Numbered from the stretch's first letter, positions 1 to 8,374 are shown. The stretch is 15,541 bases of DNA from JAZKIX01 sp040384645 (GCA_040384645.1 JAZKIX010000246.1:1-15541), one strand, 5' to 3'. Program-made: numbers and translations. The notes: generated by a model from the letters alone, not told the origin.

Positions 1-498
1 CGCATCCAAGTCAGCCGGCACACTGTGCTGGAACTCGCTCCGCTCCCGCCGCGACCCTAGCGACGGCCCGTTGCCGCTGCCATACGCACCTGCCAACGCT
101 GATCGTTTGCCACCATTTCTGCTACGCAACAAACGATATATAAACATCACCGCCATCGCCAGCAAAGCCGCTACCAAGAGCGAACCCACCACGCTACCGA
201 TCGCACCGCCAATGCCAAAATGCGCCAGCAAGGCAGCAATCCCCAAGCCTGCCAAAGCGCCGCCCACAATACCCTTCCACGGGATACCGGACTTAGGCGC
301 AATCGCACCCGCTGCCGCTGGCGCAGCAGCCAGTGTTGCCGGCCTGGCAACCTGGTTCGGTGATGTCACCTGGCGACTGGCATTGGACGATTGCCGGCCG
401 GCCGAGCCGCCATCACCGACGCGCCGCGCTTGGGCGTCAGGCAGCACCATCGATATGGCGCTGGCAAGCAACATTGCAGCAATCAGCTTGTTTTTCAT
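1..498 (-). CDS. Tim44-like domain membrane protein, N-terminal part (cut by window edge)
   Basis: The frame is open from an ATG at 498 to base 1, giving 166 codons, so the C-terminal part lies outside the window. It starts MKNKLIAAMLLASAISMVLP with a DAQA site, a typical signal peptide or first membrane segment. A Ser/Ala-rich stretch follows, then a Gly/Ala-rich hydrophobic region (about residues 74-125, including GIAALLAHFGIGGAIGSVVG and VAALLAMAVMFIY), then a basic, polar linker. Known family: bacterial Tim44-like (PF04280) proteins downstream of ubiE in Burkholderiales have this layout, with the Tim44 domain at the C-terminus. That domain is not visible here, so the name rests on the N-terminal architecture and on position. 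It follows ubiE by 24 nt on the same strand, so the two are probably cotranscribed. A GAGG lies 12 nt before the ATG, slightly far for a ribosome site. Role unproven. Confidence 0.72.
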   Translation of the reverse strand, partial: MKNKLIAAMLLASAISMVLPDAQARRVGDGGSAGRQSSNASRQVTSPNQVARPATLAAAPAAAGAIAPKSGIPWKGIVGGALAGLGIAALLAHFGIGGAIGSVVGSLLVAALLAMAVMFIYRLLRSRNGGKRSALAGAYGSGNGPSLGSRRERSEFQHSVPADLDA

Positions 499-522
499 GC
501 GTTTGGTAATCCTCGTGGTCGA

Positions 523-1257
523 CTAAAGTTTGATGCCGGTGTGAAGCGCGGCCACCCCTGCCGTTAAATTGAAATAGTCCACGCGGTCGAGTCCGGCGTC
601 TTGCATCATTTTTTTTAAGGTCTCCTGATCCGGGTGCATGCGGATCGATTCGGCCAGATACCGGTAGCTCTCGGCATCGCCGGCAATCTTTTGGCCCAAC
701 CACGGCAATACTGAAAACGAATAGACGTCATACGGCTTTTGCAAGATTTGCGGCACTTTTGAAAATTCCAGCACCAGCAATTTGCCGCCCGGCTTCAAGA
801 CCCTTTGCATCTCTGCCAGCGCCGCATCCTTGTGCGTCATATTGCGCAAGCCAAACGCCACCGTGACCCGATCAAAATAATGACTGGGAAATGGTAACTT
901 CTCCGCATCGCACAGCGATATGGGCGTCAGCAAGCCTTTATTCAATAAGCGGTCGCGCCCGACCCGCAACATCGATTCATTGATATCGGTCAACCAGACT
1001 TCGCCGGTCGGTCCGGCCTGCTTGGCAAAAACCTTGGCCAGATCGCCCGTGCCGCCGGCAATATCGAGCACCTTGAACCCTGGCCGCACGCCCGCTTGCG
1101 CAATGGTGAACATTTTCCACACCCGATGCAGCCCAGCCGACATCAGATCATTCATCACATCGTATTTAGACGCCACCGAATGAAACACCTCGGCAACTTT
1201 ATGGACTTTTTCATCTTCGGCCACGGTGGCGTAGCCAAAATGGGTGGTATTGGTCAT
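523..1257 (-). CDS. ubiE: UbiE, demethylubiquinone/demethylmenaquinone C-methyltransferase
   Basis: A 244-residue class I SAM-dependent methyltransferase. Family knowledge: UbiE carries out the C-methylation step of ubiquinone synthesis (and the last step of menaquinone synthesis where present). Visible motifs are VLDIAGGTGD (SAM motif I, about residues 63-72), WLTDINESML (motif II region), CDAEKLPFP, AFGLRNMTH, an LKPGGKLLVLEFSK post-motif, and the C-terminal NLTAGVAALHTGIK typical of UbiE. The frame stays open 38 codons further upstream to 1371, but that extension is Cys/Arg-rich and unlike the family. The ATG at 1257 (MTNTTHFGYA) gives the normal length and N-terminus, though only a weak GAG precedes it. 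It probably forms an operon with the Tim44-like gene. The family assignment is secure. Confidence 0.96.
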   Translation of the reverse strand: MTNTTHFGYATVAEDEKVHKVAEVFHSVASKYDVMNDLMSAGLHRVWKMFTIAQAGVRPGFKVLDIAGGTGDLAKVFAKQAGPTGEVWLTDINESMLRVGRDRLLNKGLLTPISLCDAEKLPFPSHYFDRVTVAFGLRNMTHKDAALAEMQRVLKPGGKLLVLEFSKVPQILQKPYDVYSFSVLPWLGQKIAGDAESYRYLAESIRMHPDQETLKKMMQDAGLDRVDYFNLTAGVAALHTGIKL

Positions 1258-1428
1258 TGGGCAATCTCGACTGGTTGGAATGGGGTTGCAAGTACATCGA
1301 CAAGGCCGACATGATCGCACGCGATGGCCAATGATAACGGCAACAGCGGGAGATTTGATAGTGCAGGCCAAACCGATTTCACAGCGTTGGCATCATTGGA
1401 CGCCTTAATACGAAAAAAACTCAAAAAT

Positions 1429-1499
1429 ATACTGACCCCTGTATTAAATTTCACCCAATGATTACGAGCGGCTTGCATGGCATTTTTGCTTATACTCCT
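1429..1499 (+). repeat. 71-bp dispersed intergenic element, copy D (most diverged)
   Basis: It begins ATACTG-ACCC-CTGTAT, an imperfect inverted repeat. CCAATG follows at element position 27, GCGG at 40 and TATACTCCT at 63, exactly the spacing seen in copies A, B and C. Hand count: about 44 of 71 positions match copy C with no gaps. It sits between ubiE and the lipid kinase, 172 bp from the ubiE start, at the left border of the accessory region. Function unknown. Confidence 0.7.
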
Positions 1500-1833
1500 T
1501 ATTTTTACCAAAACAAGGGAGGTCAGCCGGCAAAGACGACCTAATTCCCATTGTAGTTACGCAGCGTTGCGACCAGTTTGTTTGCGGAAAAAACATTCCT
1601 ATCAGCTCGGTCTCACTGCTCACAATGGGTTCTGGCCGCTGGTGAAAATGCCGTGAAAGTGCCGGCTTTGTCAGCCGATTCAGACCGAGGCCTGCCCGGC
1701 GCCCATATCGTGGCAATCAGGAACAAGCTTTTATGCGAACATCCTCCAACAATACAACTTCGGCATCGCCATCTTTTGAAATCACACAATGACTGAAACT
1801 GCTGCCTCTATCGAAAATCAGATTTCCCCCGCA

Positions 1834-1837
1834 GAGG
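1834..1837 (+). promoter_or_regulatory. Ribosome binding site deciding the lipid kinase start
   Basis: GAGG (within GAGGAAGG) lies 5 nt before the ATG at 1843. The in-frame upstream ATG at 1789 has no purine-rich site (it is preceded by AAATCACACA). The conserved domain also begins directly after the ATG at 1843. Confidence 0.55.
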
Positions 1838-1842
1838 AAGGC

Positions 1843-2757
1843 ATGTCCTGCGGCGCCATCACCATCATTCTCAATTCCAGCGCCGGCAATAATGAGAAAG
1901 AACGCACTTTGCAGCAGATCATGTCGGTGCTGAAGGAGCGCGCAGTGACAATCGTCGAACTGAAAGCGCCGGATGATTTTTCGCTTATTGCTGAACAAGC
2001 TGTGTTGGAGGCCACACAGCGCGGCGCCCTGGTAGCAGTTGCCGGCGGCGACGGCACGGTCAACCTGGTCGCTGCTTTATGCGCAAAGCACCAAGTGCCG
2101 CTGGGGGTGATTCCATTGGGCACCTTTAATTATTTCGCCCGTGCCTTGGCAATTCCAGCCGATCCAGCCGCTGCCGCACAAGTCCTGATCGACGGCGTCA
2201 TTCGGCCGGTAGCGGCCGGGTACGTCAACCAGCATTTGTTCCTCAACAATGCCAGTTTTGGGATGTATACGCGCATTATCCGCAACCGGGAACAAGACAA
2301 GTCACGCTTTGGCCGCTTCCGCATCGTGGCATTGTTGTCGGCGATTGTAACTTTAATGCGCGGTCAGCGCCCGTTCGCCATCAAGCTCAGCGCCAACGGC
2401 ATCGCCGAAGTGCGGCGCACCGCGATGGTTTTTTTCGGCAACAACACCTTGCAGCTCGACAACCTGGCCTTGGACGTCGCGCAGTGCACGCAGGCAGACC
2501 GGCTAGCGGTCGTGGTGCTCAAGCCATTGAGCCGGCTGGCGATGGCGCGGCTGTTGCTGCGTGGCGCGGTCAAACACATGGGTGACGATGACCGCTTAGA
2601 AATGTTTTGCGCCGATCAAGTAACCGTCGAAACCAAACGGCGCAGCATCGACGTCGTTATCGACGGCGAAGTGATTCGCTGCGCCACACCGCTTGATTTT
2701 CGGGTGGTACGCAATGGGCTCAACGTCATCACGCCCAAACAAGAGACCCCATCATGA
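1843..2757 (+). CDS. Diacylglycerol kinase family lipid kinase
   Basis: A 304-residue protein with the DAGK catalytic domain (PF00781 type). Family members phosphorylate the hydroxyl of diacylglycerol or related lipids using ATP at the inner membrane face. Visible: the first strand AITIILNSSAG, the nucleotide-binding motif VAGGDGTVN, then VIPLGTFNYFAR, which corresponds to the PLGT-N-(D/Y)FAR motif of this family. The C-terminal half, with FFGNNT, RLEMF and VVIDGEV, fits the second beta-sandwich domain. The start at 1843 is chosen because GAGG lies 5 nt upstream and the domain begins there. The alternative ATG at 1789 adds 18 residues without a ribosome site. The stop overlaps the phosphoesterase start by 4 nt (ATGA), so the two are translationally coupled. 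The true lipid substrate cannot be read from sequence. There are no transmembrane segments. Confidence 0.88.
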   Translation: MSCGAITIILNSSAGNNEKERTLQQIMSVLKERAVTIVELKAPDDFSLIAEQAVLEATQRGALVAVAGGDGTVNLVAALCAKHQVPLGVIPLGTFNYFARALAIPADPAAAAQVLIDGVIRPVAAGYVNQHLFLNNASFGMYTRIIRNREQDKSRFGRFRIVALLSAIVTLMRGQRPFAIKLSANGIAEVRRTAMVFFGNNTLQLDNLALDVAQCTQADRLAVVVLKPLSRLAMARLLLRGAVKHMGDDDRLEMFCADQVTVETKRRSIDVVIDGEVIRCATPLDFRVVRNGLNVITPKQETPS

Positions 2758-3581
2758 GCCTGATCGTGCATCTGTCGGACACCCATTTCGGCACCGAACA
2801 AGCCGCCGTCGTCATAGCGGCCCAGCGCGCTATCGCACAGTTGCGACCCGATGTTGTGGTATTGACTGGCGACATTACCCAGCGCGCCCATCGCGGCCAG
2901 TTTGACGCGGCTAAGCAATTTCTAAACACATTGGCAGTACCAAGCCGGCTCATCATCCCGGGCAATCACGATATCCCGCTGATCAATCTGCCGGTGCGCC
3001 TGCTAGCGCCCTACGCAGGCTATCGGCGGGTTTTTGGCGCGCCAGAAAGCTTATTGTGCAAGCAAGACGTTGGCATTGTCGGTTTCGACACTACCAGCCG
3101 CTGGCGCCATACCGATGGCTTCCTTGATGGCAAGCATCTGACAAATAAAATCGCCCAGGCCCGGATGCAGCTTGCATCCGACGCCATCGTCATCGCCTGC
3201 GTACATCAACCCTTGCATACCCTGTGGGCCGAGGACCACACCGAAGTGCTAGACCATGCCACCACCACTGCGGCCTGTTTTGCAATTGCCAGAGTCGATA
3301 TCGTCTTGAGCGGCCATGTCCATGTGCCGCTGGCGACCACGACCCAGGAGATTTTCCCAACGCTCACTCACCACTTCATTCTGGCCGGCGCCGGCACCGC
3401 CCTGTCGCACCGCACCCGGCGCGGCGTACCCAACTCCTTCAACGCGATTCACGTCAATCCAGATCCAACGCCCACGATTGCTCTGACCCGTTACGATTTT
3501 GATGGCGCCAGCGGCGAATTCATTGCGCGGCCAGTGGTGCGCTTTACAAAAGGTACGGATGGCTGGAGTAAAGACGGATGA
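2754..3581 (+). CDS. Calcineurin-like metallophosphoesterase (class III phosphodiesterase-like)
   Basis: A 275-residue protein with the complete dimetal phosphoesterase motif set: D9 and H11 in SDTHFG, D40 in TGDIT, GNHD at 70-73, H151 in CVHQPL, and GHVHVP from 187 with H188 and H190. Family knowledge: this arrangement is shared with CpdA/Icc cyclic-nucleotide phosphodiesterases and with phospholipid- and UDP-sugar-cleaving enzymes, and it binds Mn or Fe pairs. There is no signal peptide or membrane helix, so it is probably cytosolic. The ATG overlaps the lipid kinase stop (ATGA) and lacks its own ribosome site, implying coupled translation. The pairing with a lipid kinase suggests a lipid phosphate or nucleotide-linked substrate, but this is inference. 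It converges with the exported-protein tandem. Confidence 0.88.
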   Translation: MSLIVHLSDTHFGTEQAAVVIAAQRAIAQLRPDVVVLTGDITQRAHRGQFDAAKQFLNTLAVPSRLIIPGNHDIPLINLPVRLLAPYAGYRRVFGAPESLLCKQDVGIVGFDTTSRWRHTDGFLDGKHLTNKIAQARMQLASDAIVIACVHQPLHTLWAEDHTEVLDHATTTAACFAIARVDIVLSGHVHVPLATTTQEIFPTLTHHFILAGAGTALSHRTRRGVPNSFNAIHVNPDPTPTIALTRYDFDGASGEFIARPVVRFTKGTDGWSKDG

Positions 3582-3717
3582 GTTGCACGGCTGGCGGCAG
3601 ACGACCAACTCGCGCGCAAAGACCCATAAAAACGAGCCTACGGAAACCGAAAGAATGGCCCCAGCAGCTCCCTATGCATGGCGCCAATGGCAGTAAAAGC
3701 CTACAACTTCAATAAAA

Positions 3718-3788
3718 ATACTGCCCCATGTATTTTAAAACAACCAACAAATACCTGCGGGTGAAGGGGTATTTTCCAATATACCCCC
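3718..3788 (+). repeat. 71-bp dispersed intergenic element, copy A
   Basis: ATACTG-CCCC-ATGTAT at its start, CCAA at element position 27, CCTGCGGGT ending at 45, and TATACCCCC at 63-71. About 47 of 71 positions match copy C without gaps. It lies between the convergent 3' ends of the phosphoesterase gene and the paralog tandem. Here the start of the element also reads AAAATAC...GTATTTT on either strand, so in this copy it could act as a weak bidirectional terminator. GGGGTAT at 3767-3773 and ATACCCC at 3781-3787 form a second inverted repeat. Confidence 0.82.
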
Positions 3789-3810
3789 CATATTCATCAC
3801 GCAACCACCT

Positions 3811-3848
3811 TTACAAAGAGCGCGCGCCGTACCGGAGTACGGTCGCGC
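3811..3848 (-). terminator. Probable terminator hairpin of the exported-paralog operon
   Basis: GCGCG (3822-3826) plus CCGTAC (3827-3832) pairs with GTACGG (3837-3842) plus CGCGC (3844-3848), with one bulged base and the 4-nt loop CGGA. On the minus strand it begins 24 nt after the last paralog's stop and is followed by TCTTTGT, a poor U-tract. The stem is strong and well placed; intrinsic termination is likely but not certain. Confidence 0.6.
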
Positions 3849-3872
3849 TACCGGTTGATCCTGCGTTGCGGT

Positions 3873-5288
3873 TTAATGGCCGTTGATATTGCTGGTGTAT
3901 TTATGGCGGAAACTACCGCCGTAATTGGACAGCAAACCATTCACGTTGCCATTGACGAAGTCTTGCACCATGAATCCAATGGTAGGCAGGCCGACATAGG
4001 TGTCGCCGTTTAGGGAGCTCAAAGTTGGAATTGTCACGCTCCCGTATCCCGAAAACAAAAATGTGGCCCATCCATTGGCAGGCTGAACATCAAAATTCGC
4101 GCTGTTTGACGACGCCAGCACCGCTGAATTATTAAAGGTGACGACGGAAGACTCCCAGCAGAGTTCGAACGCTGGTACCGCCGGCGGTACCCCCCAAACA
4201 CCGCCCAGGCTGTATCCATTGCCTTCCCTTCCCCAATAAGGCTGATAAGCATTCGTCGCAAATTCACACGCCCCACCTGCATGAAACTCCTTAATAAAGG
4301 GCGCCGAAGGAAATGACATATCACCTTCAACCGGCACATAAAAATGCTTGGTCGGCATCGTCACCACCCAGTCGGTACCGGACAGCGTCGCGGTATCGAG
4401 TACAAATTCATTGAGCAAAGTATCGTGCATCATCAGCGCCGAGACCGCATCTTCGCCCTTGGCCCAGGTACTGCTGACGGCTTCGTCGTTATGCAGCACC
4501 AAACTAGTTTTCGGCGTGGCCAAACTCAGATTGGGCGTGAGGCTGCCAGGATGAGACCAGATATTGACGTTAGAGAAGCCACTAAGCACGACCGGGTCGT
4601 AGCTATAGTCCGTGCCAGCGGCCACGTTGATCAAGGTTGCGGTGCCAGACAAACCACCGGAGGGCGGCGCTGCAGCGGTCGCTCCGGCATCTAACGACAT
4701 ATTGGACATTTGCACCAGATCACAATTGGCCGGCACACCCGACGTATGTGTCATTGCCGCAGTGATTGCCGTATTGGTGATAGTGCCCATTTCGATGATC
4801 TCGAAATAGCCTTCGCGAGTGCGGTCCAGCGACTGGGTTTCGCCATCGCCACCCCAATTCCTGATGCCGGGAACCACAGCATCCGTAAATGCAAAGTTAG
4901 CAAACGCTTGGCCACCGGCCGGGATGGCAGGATAGGTACAGGATTTATCGGCCGTGATGATCTTTGCGCCATCGGCTGTGGCCGTAACAGCAGCGGTCCA
5001 GATATCTTTCGCGGCCAGATATATATTGAAATCGAGTACCTCACGCCCGTTTTTACCCTCCCGGAATCGAAGATTCAAAGCCTTGGGCTTATCGGTGTGG
5101 TTGACCACCGACAGATAGGTGTCAAAGCCACCACGCACGGTGTAATAAGGATAGATCAGCACCTGGCCCAAACCGTCCTGGCTCAGACTCACGGCCTGCG
5201 CTGGTGCAGTGATCGACAATGCGCCAACACCCAGCAATAGATTGGCGAGCAAGGTTTTTTTAAAGTTGGATTTCATGAGTTTTTTCAT
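3873..5288 (-). CDS. Exported protein of unknown function, tandem paralog 3
   Basis: 471 residues from the ATG at 5288. It has a signal peptide (KKTLLANLLLGVGALSITAP, then AQA before VSLSQDG). It shares with its two neighbours LIYPYYTVRGGFDTYLSVVN near the N-terminus, DRTREGYFEIIEMGTI, APPSGGLSGTATLINV, TDWVVTMPTKHFYVPV, LCWESSVVTF and a nearly invariant C-terminus (GFMVQDFVNGNVNGLLSNYG). I remember similar uncharacterised exported proteins in other Proteobacteria but know no function. Conserved Cys residues (DKSC, ANCD, GACE, LCW) could form disulphides outside the cytoplasm. The frame is open upstream to 5360, but that part lies inside paralog 2 and precedes the signal peptide, so it is rejected. 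An ATG at 5276 aligned with paralog 2's start is an alternative. The gap to paralog 2 is 22 nt. No membrane anchor or sorting tail is seen. Confidence 0.85.
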   Translation of the reverse strand: MKKLMKSNFKKTLLANLLLGVGALSITAPAQAVSLSQDGLGQVLIYPYYTVRGGFDTYLSVVNHTDKPKALNLRFREGKNGREVLDFNIYLAAKDIWTAAVTATADGAKIITADKSCTYPAIPAGGQAFANFAFTDAVVPGIRNWGGDGETQSLDRTREGYFEIIEMGTITNTAITAAMTHTSGVPANCDLVQMSNMSLDAGATAAAPPSGGLSGTATLINVAAGTDYSYDPVVLSGFSNVNIWSHPGSLTPNLSLATPKTSLVLHNDEAVSSTWAKGEDAVSALMMHDTLLNEFVLDTATLSGTDWVVTMPTKHFYVPVEGDMSFPSAPFIKEFHAGGACEFATNAYQPYWGREGNGYSLGGVWGVPPAVPAFELCWESSVVTFNNSAVLASSNSANFDVQPANGWATFLFSGYGSVTIPTLSSLNGDTYVGLPTIGFMVQDFVNGNVNGLLSNYGGSFRHKYTSNINGH

Positions 5289-5310
5289 TGAGATTGTGGG
5301 GTTGGATGGC

Positions 5311-6771
5311 TTATTTGCCGTTGATACTGCGGGTGTATTTGTGGTTGAAGCTACCGCCATAATTGGATAGCAAACCGTTCACGTTGCCATTGACAAAGTC
5401 TTGCACCATGAAGCCGATGGCAGGCAAGCCTTTATAAATATCGCCGTTGCGGGAAGTCAGCACATTTGCGGCACTTCCGGCAAGAGGTATCTCCATCCAG
5501 CCGTTGGTAAACGAAGCGCGTAATACAAGAATTGGCGCCGCCAAAGGGGAATGCAATACGTTTGAGCGTTCGTCGTCCAACATAGGTGGGATAAAGGTAA
5601 AAACAGACGACTCCCAACAAAGGGTCGGTACATCAGGTACACCAATAAATATCATATCTGGCGAGCTGATCTTTTCTTGCGCCCTGTCGTACGTGGGAAA
5701 GCCTGGGAATTCAGCAACCGGTTCGAACCGTGCCTTGACTGTAACCTCGCATGCGCCGCCCAAGTCCGCATCAAATTCCGATCCAAACGGCGCAACCGGC
5801 TGAACTGGATTCCCTACAACAGGTACATAGAAATGCTTGGTCGGCATCGTCACCACCCAGTCGGTACCCGACAAGGTAGTTGGCTCCATCACAAATTCAT
5901 TGAACAAGCTGTCGTGCATCAACAGCGCCGAGACCGCATCCACGCCCCTGGCCCAGGTACTGGCAACTGCCACGTCATCCTTGATCAACAAACTGGTCTT
6001 GGGGGTGGCAGAACTGAGGTCGGGCAAGGTGCTGCCCGGTGCCTGCCAGAGATTGACGTTCGAAAAGCCACTCAGCACTACCGGGTCATGGCTGTAGTCG
6101 GTGCCGGCAGACACATTGATCAGGGTGACCGTGCCGCTCAGACCGCCCGACGGCGGCGCTGCCGCTGTGGCGCCGCCCCCAATCGACATGTCCATGGCAG
6201 ACGTTTGCACCAGGTCACAATTGGCGGGAATGCCCGACTGATGGCTCACCGCAAGGGCCACGTCCGAACTGGTGATGGTCCCCATTTCGATGATTTCGAA
6301 ATAGCCTTCGCGGGTGCGGTCGAGCGACTGGTCTTCGCCATCGCCTCCGGCATGGCCCAGGCCGGGCACCTTTACGCCATTAAAGGCAAAGTTGACAAAG
6401 TCGACACCACCGGCAGGGATGCCAGGCGCGGTGCAGGACTTATCGGCCGTGATCATTTTTGCACCTTGCGGGGTGGCCACGACAGCGGCGGTCCAGACAT
6501 CCCTGCCGCCCAGGTACAGGTTGAAATTCAATACCTCCCGCCCGTTTTTGCTTTCCCGGAACCGCACTTTCAGCGCCTTGGCTTGAGAAGTGTGATTGAC
6601 TACCGACAGATAGGTGTCAAACCCGCCGCGCACGGTGTAATACGGATAGATCAGTACCTGGCCCACTCCGTCCTGGCTCAGGCTGACGGCCTGCGATGGC
6701 GCTGTGACCGACAGCGCACCGGCGCCCAGCAACAGGTGGGCGAGCAAGGTTTTTTTAACGTTGGATTTCAT
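5311..6771 (-). CDS. Exported protein of unknown function, tandem paralog 2
   Basis: 486 residues from the ATG at 6771 (MKSNVKKTLL), followed by a hydrophobic core and a cleavage-like SQA before VSLSQDG. A GTG at 6783 would add four residues (MSHR); GTGAG about 8 nt before the ATG favours the ATG. It has the same conserved blocks as its neighbours: YPYYTVRGG, DRTREGYFEIIEMGTI, APPSGGLSGTVTLINV, TDWVVTMPTKHFYVPV, LCWESSVFTF and the C-terminal GFMVQDFVNG block. The segment between HFYVPV and GLPAIGFMV is longer than in the others and nearly unrelated in sequence. The gap to paralog 1 is 14 nt and to paralog 3 is 22 nt, so the three form one operon. Function is unknown; it is most likely periplasmic, surface or secreted. 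Confidence 0.86.
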   Translation of the reverse strand: MKSNVKKTLLAHLLLGAGALSVTAPSQAVSLSQDGVGQVLIYPYYTVRGGFDTYLSVVNHTSQAKALKVRFRESKNGREVLNFNLYLGGRDVWTAAVVATPQGAKMITADKSCTAPGIPAGGVDFVNFAFNGVKVPGLGHAGGDGEDQSLDRTREGYFEIIEMGTITSSDVALAVSHQSGIPANCDLVQTSAMDMSIGGGATAAAPPSGGLSGTVTLINVSAGTDYSHDPVVLSGFSNVNLWQAPGSTLPDLSSATPKTSLLIKDDVAVASTWARGVDAVSALLMHDSLFNEFVMEPTTLSGTDWVVTMPTKHFYVPVVGNPVQPVAPFGSEFDADLGGACEVTVKARFEPVAEFPGFPTYDRAQEKISSPDMIFIGVPDVPTLCWESSVFTFIPPMLDDERSNVLHSPLAAPILVLRASFTNGWMEIPLAGSAANVLTSRNGDIYKGLPAIGFMVQDFVNGNVNGLLSNYGGSFNHKYTRSINGK

Positions 6772-6785
6772 CCGATGGCTCACTG

Positions 6786-8201
6786 TTAGTAACTTAAAGA
6801 TAAGGATGCTTTACCATTGATGCGGCTGGCGTATTTATGCCTGAAGCTGCCGCCGTAGTTGGACAGCAAGCCATTGACATTGCCGTTGACGAAATCCTGC
6901 ACCATGAAGCCGATGGTGGGCAAACCTACGTATGTGTCGCCGTTGAGCGAATACATTTGGCGCGCATACCAATCGAAATTCAGATGCGTCCATCCATTAT
7001 CAACATTGACACTAAAATTCTCACTATGTGGTGATGCGAGTACGTTCGAATGATTAAAGGTGACGACGGACGATTCCCAACAAAGTGATAACGTATCAAC
7101 CGGCGGCGGCGTGGGAAACATCGAATCAAATGACAGACCCTTCCCTTCCCGGCTCCATCGCTGAAAACGTCCGGCAGGTTCACACCACGCTCCCGCCCCA
7201 AACTCTGTCACGAATGGAGCGATTGACAGGGTTGCATCCCCCCAAACCGGCACATAGAAATGCTTGGTCGGCATCGTCACCACCCAGTCGGTACCGGACA
7301 AGGTGGTTGGTTCCAGCACAAATTCATTAAGCAAGGTGAAGTGCATGATCAGGGCCGAGACGGCATCCTCACCCGTCGCCCATTCGCTCCTGATCACGGC
7401 CTCGTCCTTGATTAGGACACTGGTTTTGGGGCTGGCGGAACTTAGGTCGGGCAAACCGGTGCCCGGCGGTTGCCAGATATTGAGGTTGGAGAAAGCGCTC
7501 AGCACGACCGGGTCGTAGCTGTAGTCGGTGCCGGCGGGTACATTGATCAGGGTGGCCGTGCCGGCCAGACCGCCCGAAGGGGGCGCAACCGCGTTAGCAC
7601 GGGCATCAGATGCCATATTGATTGAAGGCGCTTGCACCATAGCGCAATTGGCGGGTACATCGGCCAGATGTGTGACTGCCATAGCAACTGCAGTACTGGT
7701 GATGGTGCCCATTTCGATAATCTCGAAGTAGCCTTCGCGGGTGCGGTCCAGCGACTCAGTCTGCCTATCGGCACCCGACTGGACAAAGCCAGGGACGGCA
7801 TCTGCGCCACTGAAGGCAAAATTGGCAAAGTCCTTGCCTCCGGCCGGGATGGCAGGCGAGGTGCAGGATTTATCGGCCGTGATCAGCTTGGCGCCAGTGG
7901 GCGTGGCGGTGATGGCAGCGGTCCAGACATCCTTGGCACCCAGATAAAGGTTGAAGTCCAGTACATTGCGCCCATTCATGCTCTCCCGGAATCGCACCTT
8001 CACCGCCTTGGCCTTGTCGGTCTGGTTGAGCACCGACAGATAGGTGTCAAAGCCGCCGCGCACGGTGTAGTAAGGATAGATCAGCACCTGGCCCAGACCG
8101 TCCTGGCTCAGGCTGACGGCGTGGGAAGGTGCTACTACCAGCAGCGACGCAGAAATGGACAACGCATGGGCGAGTGTCGTACGTTTAAATAATGGTGTCA
8201 T
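6786..8201 (-). CDS. Exported protein of unknown function, tandem paralog 1
   Basis: 471 residues and the first gene of the tandem. Its signal peptide (FKRTTLAHALSISASLLVVA, ending SHA) differs from those of the other two, but from VSLSQDGLGQ onward the mature protein follows the same plan: YPYYTVRGG at 42-50, DKSCTSPAIPAGG near 110-122, DRTREGYFEIIEMG at 152-165, APPSGGLAGTATLINV near 206, TDWVVTMPTKHFYVPV at 304-319, a variable part at about 320-418, and the invariant C-terminus from 419. It has a short extra tail (KASLSLSY) after the common INGK end. A weak GAGA precedes the ATG by about 6 nt. I do not recognise an enzymatic motif. The 236-nt gap from the protease gene upstream suggests the tandem may have its own promoter. 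Confidence 0.86.
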   Translation of the reverse strand: MTPLFKRTTLAHALSISASLLVVAPSHAVSLSQDGLGQVLIYPYYTVRGGFDTYLSVLNQTDKAKAVKVRFRESMNGRNVLDFNLYLGAKDVWTAAITATPTGAKLITADKSCTSPAIPAGGKDFANFAFSGADAVPGFVQSGADRQTESLDRTREGYFEIIEMGTITSTAVAMAVTHLADVPANCAMVQAPSINMASDARANAVAPPSGGLAGTATLINVPAGTDYSYDPVVLSAFSNLNIWQPPGTGLPDLSSASPKTSVLIKDEAVIRSEWATGEDAVSALIMHFTLLNEFVLEPTTLSGTDWVVTMPTKHFYVPVWGDATLSIAPFVTEFGAGAWCEPAGRFQRWSREGKGLSFDSMFPTPPPVDTLSLCWESSVVTFNHSNVLASPHSENFSVNVDNGWTHLNFDWYARQMYSLNGDTYVGLPTIGFMVQDFVNGNVNGLLSNYGGSFRHKYASRINGKASLSLSY

Positions 8202-8374
8202 GGGAATCTCAGTAGAAAAAATTTAAGCCACAAATTGCCTGAAGCTGGATCGAGTATTGATTTCTCAAAACGACCGTGTGTTTATGGTGCAGGTGAGCGA
8301 TACGGTCTAAGATCCCAGCTCTTTTATTGATAAATGTCCTCGTGCAATTTTCTAACGAAGGTGGCGTGCATCAC

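Larger units (their letters stand above)
1258..1842. other. Intergenic region between divergent ubiE and lipid kinase genes
   Basis: About 585 bp separate two divergently read genes, so promoters for both must lie here or further away. I see no convincing -35/-10 pair. The only clear structure is repeat copy D (1429-1499). Short open frames on both strands across the region have no ribosome sites or recognisable products. Bases 1789-1842 would become coding if the lipid kinase started at its upstream ATG. Confidence 0.6.

Noticed and set aside
1254..1511. Minus-strand 85-codon open frame upstream of ubiE
   Set aside because: It starts with TTG without a ribosome site, covers repeat copy D, and its product has no recognisable feature. 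An AAGGAG at 1495-1500 precedes only a 10-codon frame or a distant ATG.
3580..3611. GAGTTG...CAACTC inverted repeat as terminator of the phosphoesterase gene
   Set aside because: Only six pairs around a 20-nt loop and no T-run; it could occur by chance.
5324..5338. ATACTGCGGGTGTAT as a fifth copy of the element
   Set aside because: It lies inside the conserved C-terminal coding sequence of paralog 2, and the CCAATG, GCGGGT and TATACC blocks are absent at the required spacing.
5289..5360. N-terminal extension of paralog 3 (24 codons before the chosen ATG)
   Set aside because: It overlaps the end of paralog 2 and would place a Thr/Asn-rich stretch before the signal peptide; the other two paralogs have no such extension.
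5677..6789. Long plus-strand open frame antisense to paralog 2 (and similar ones opposite paralogs 1 and 3)
   Set aside because: They mirror the conserved codons of the sense genes, have no ribosome sites, and read as shadows (His/Arg/Gly-rich). The sense frames carry signal peptides and conserved motifs.
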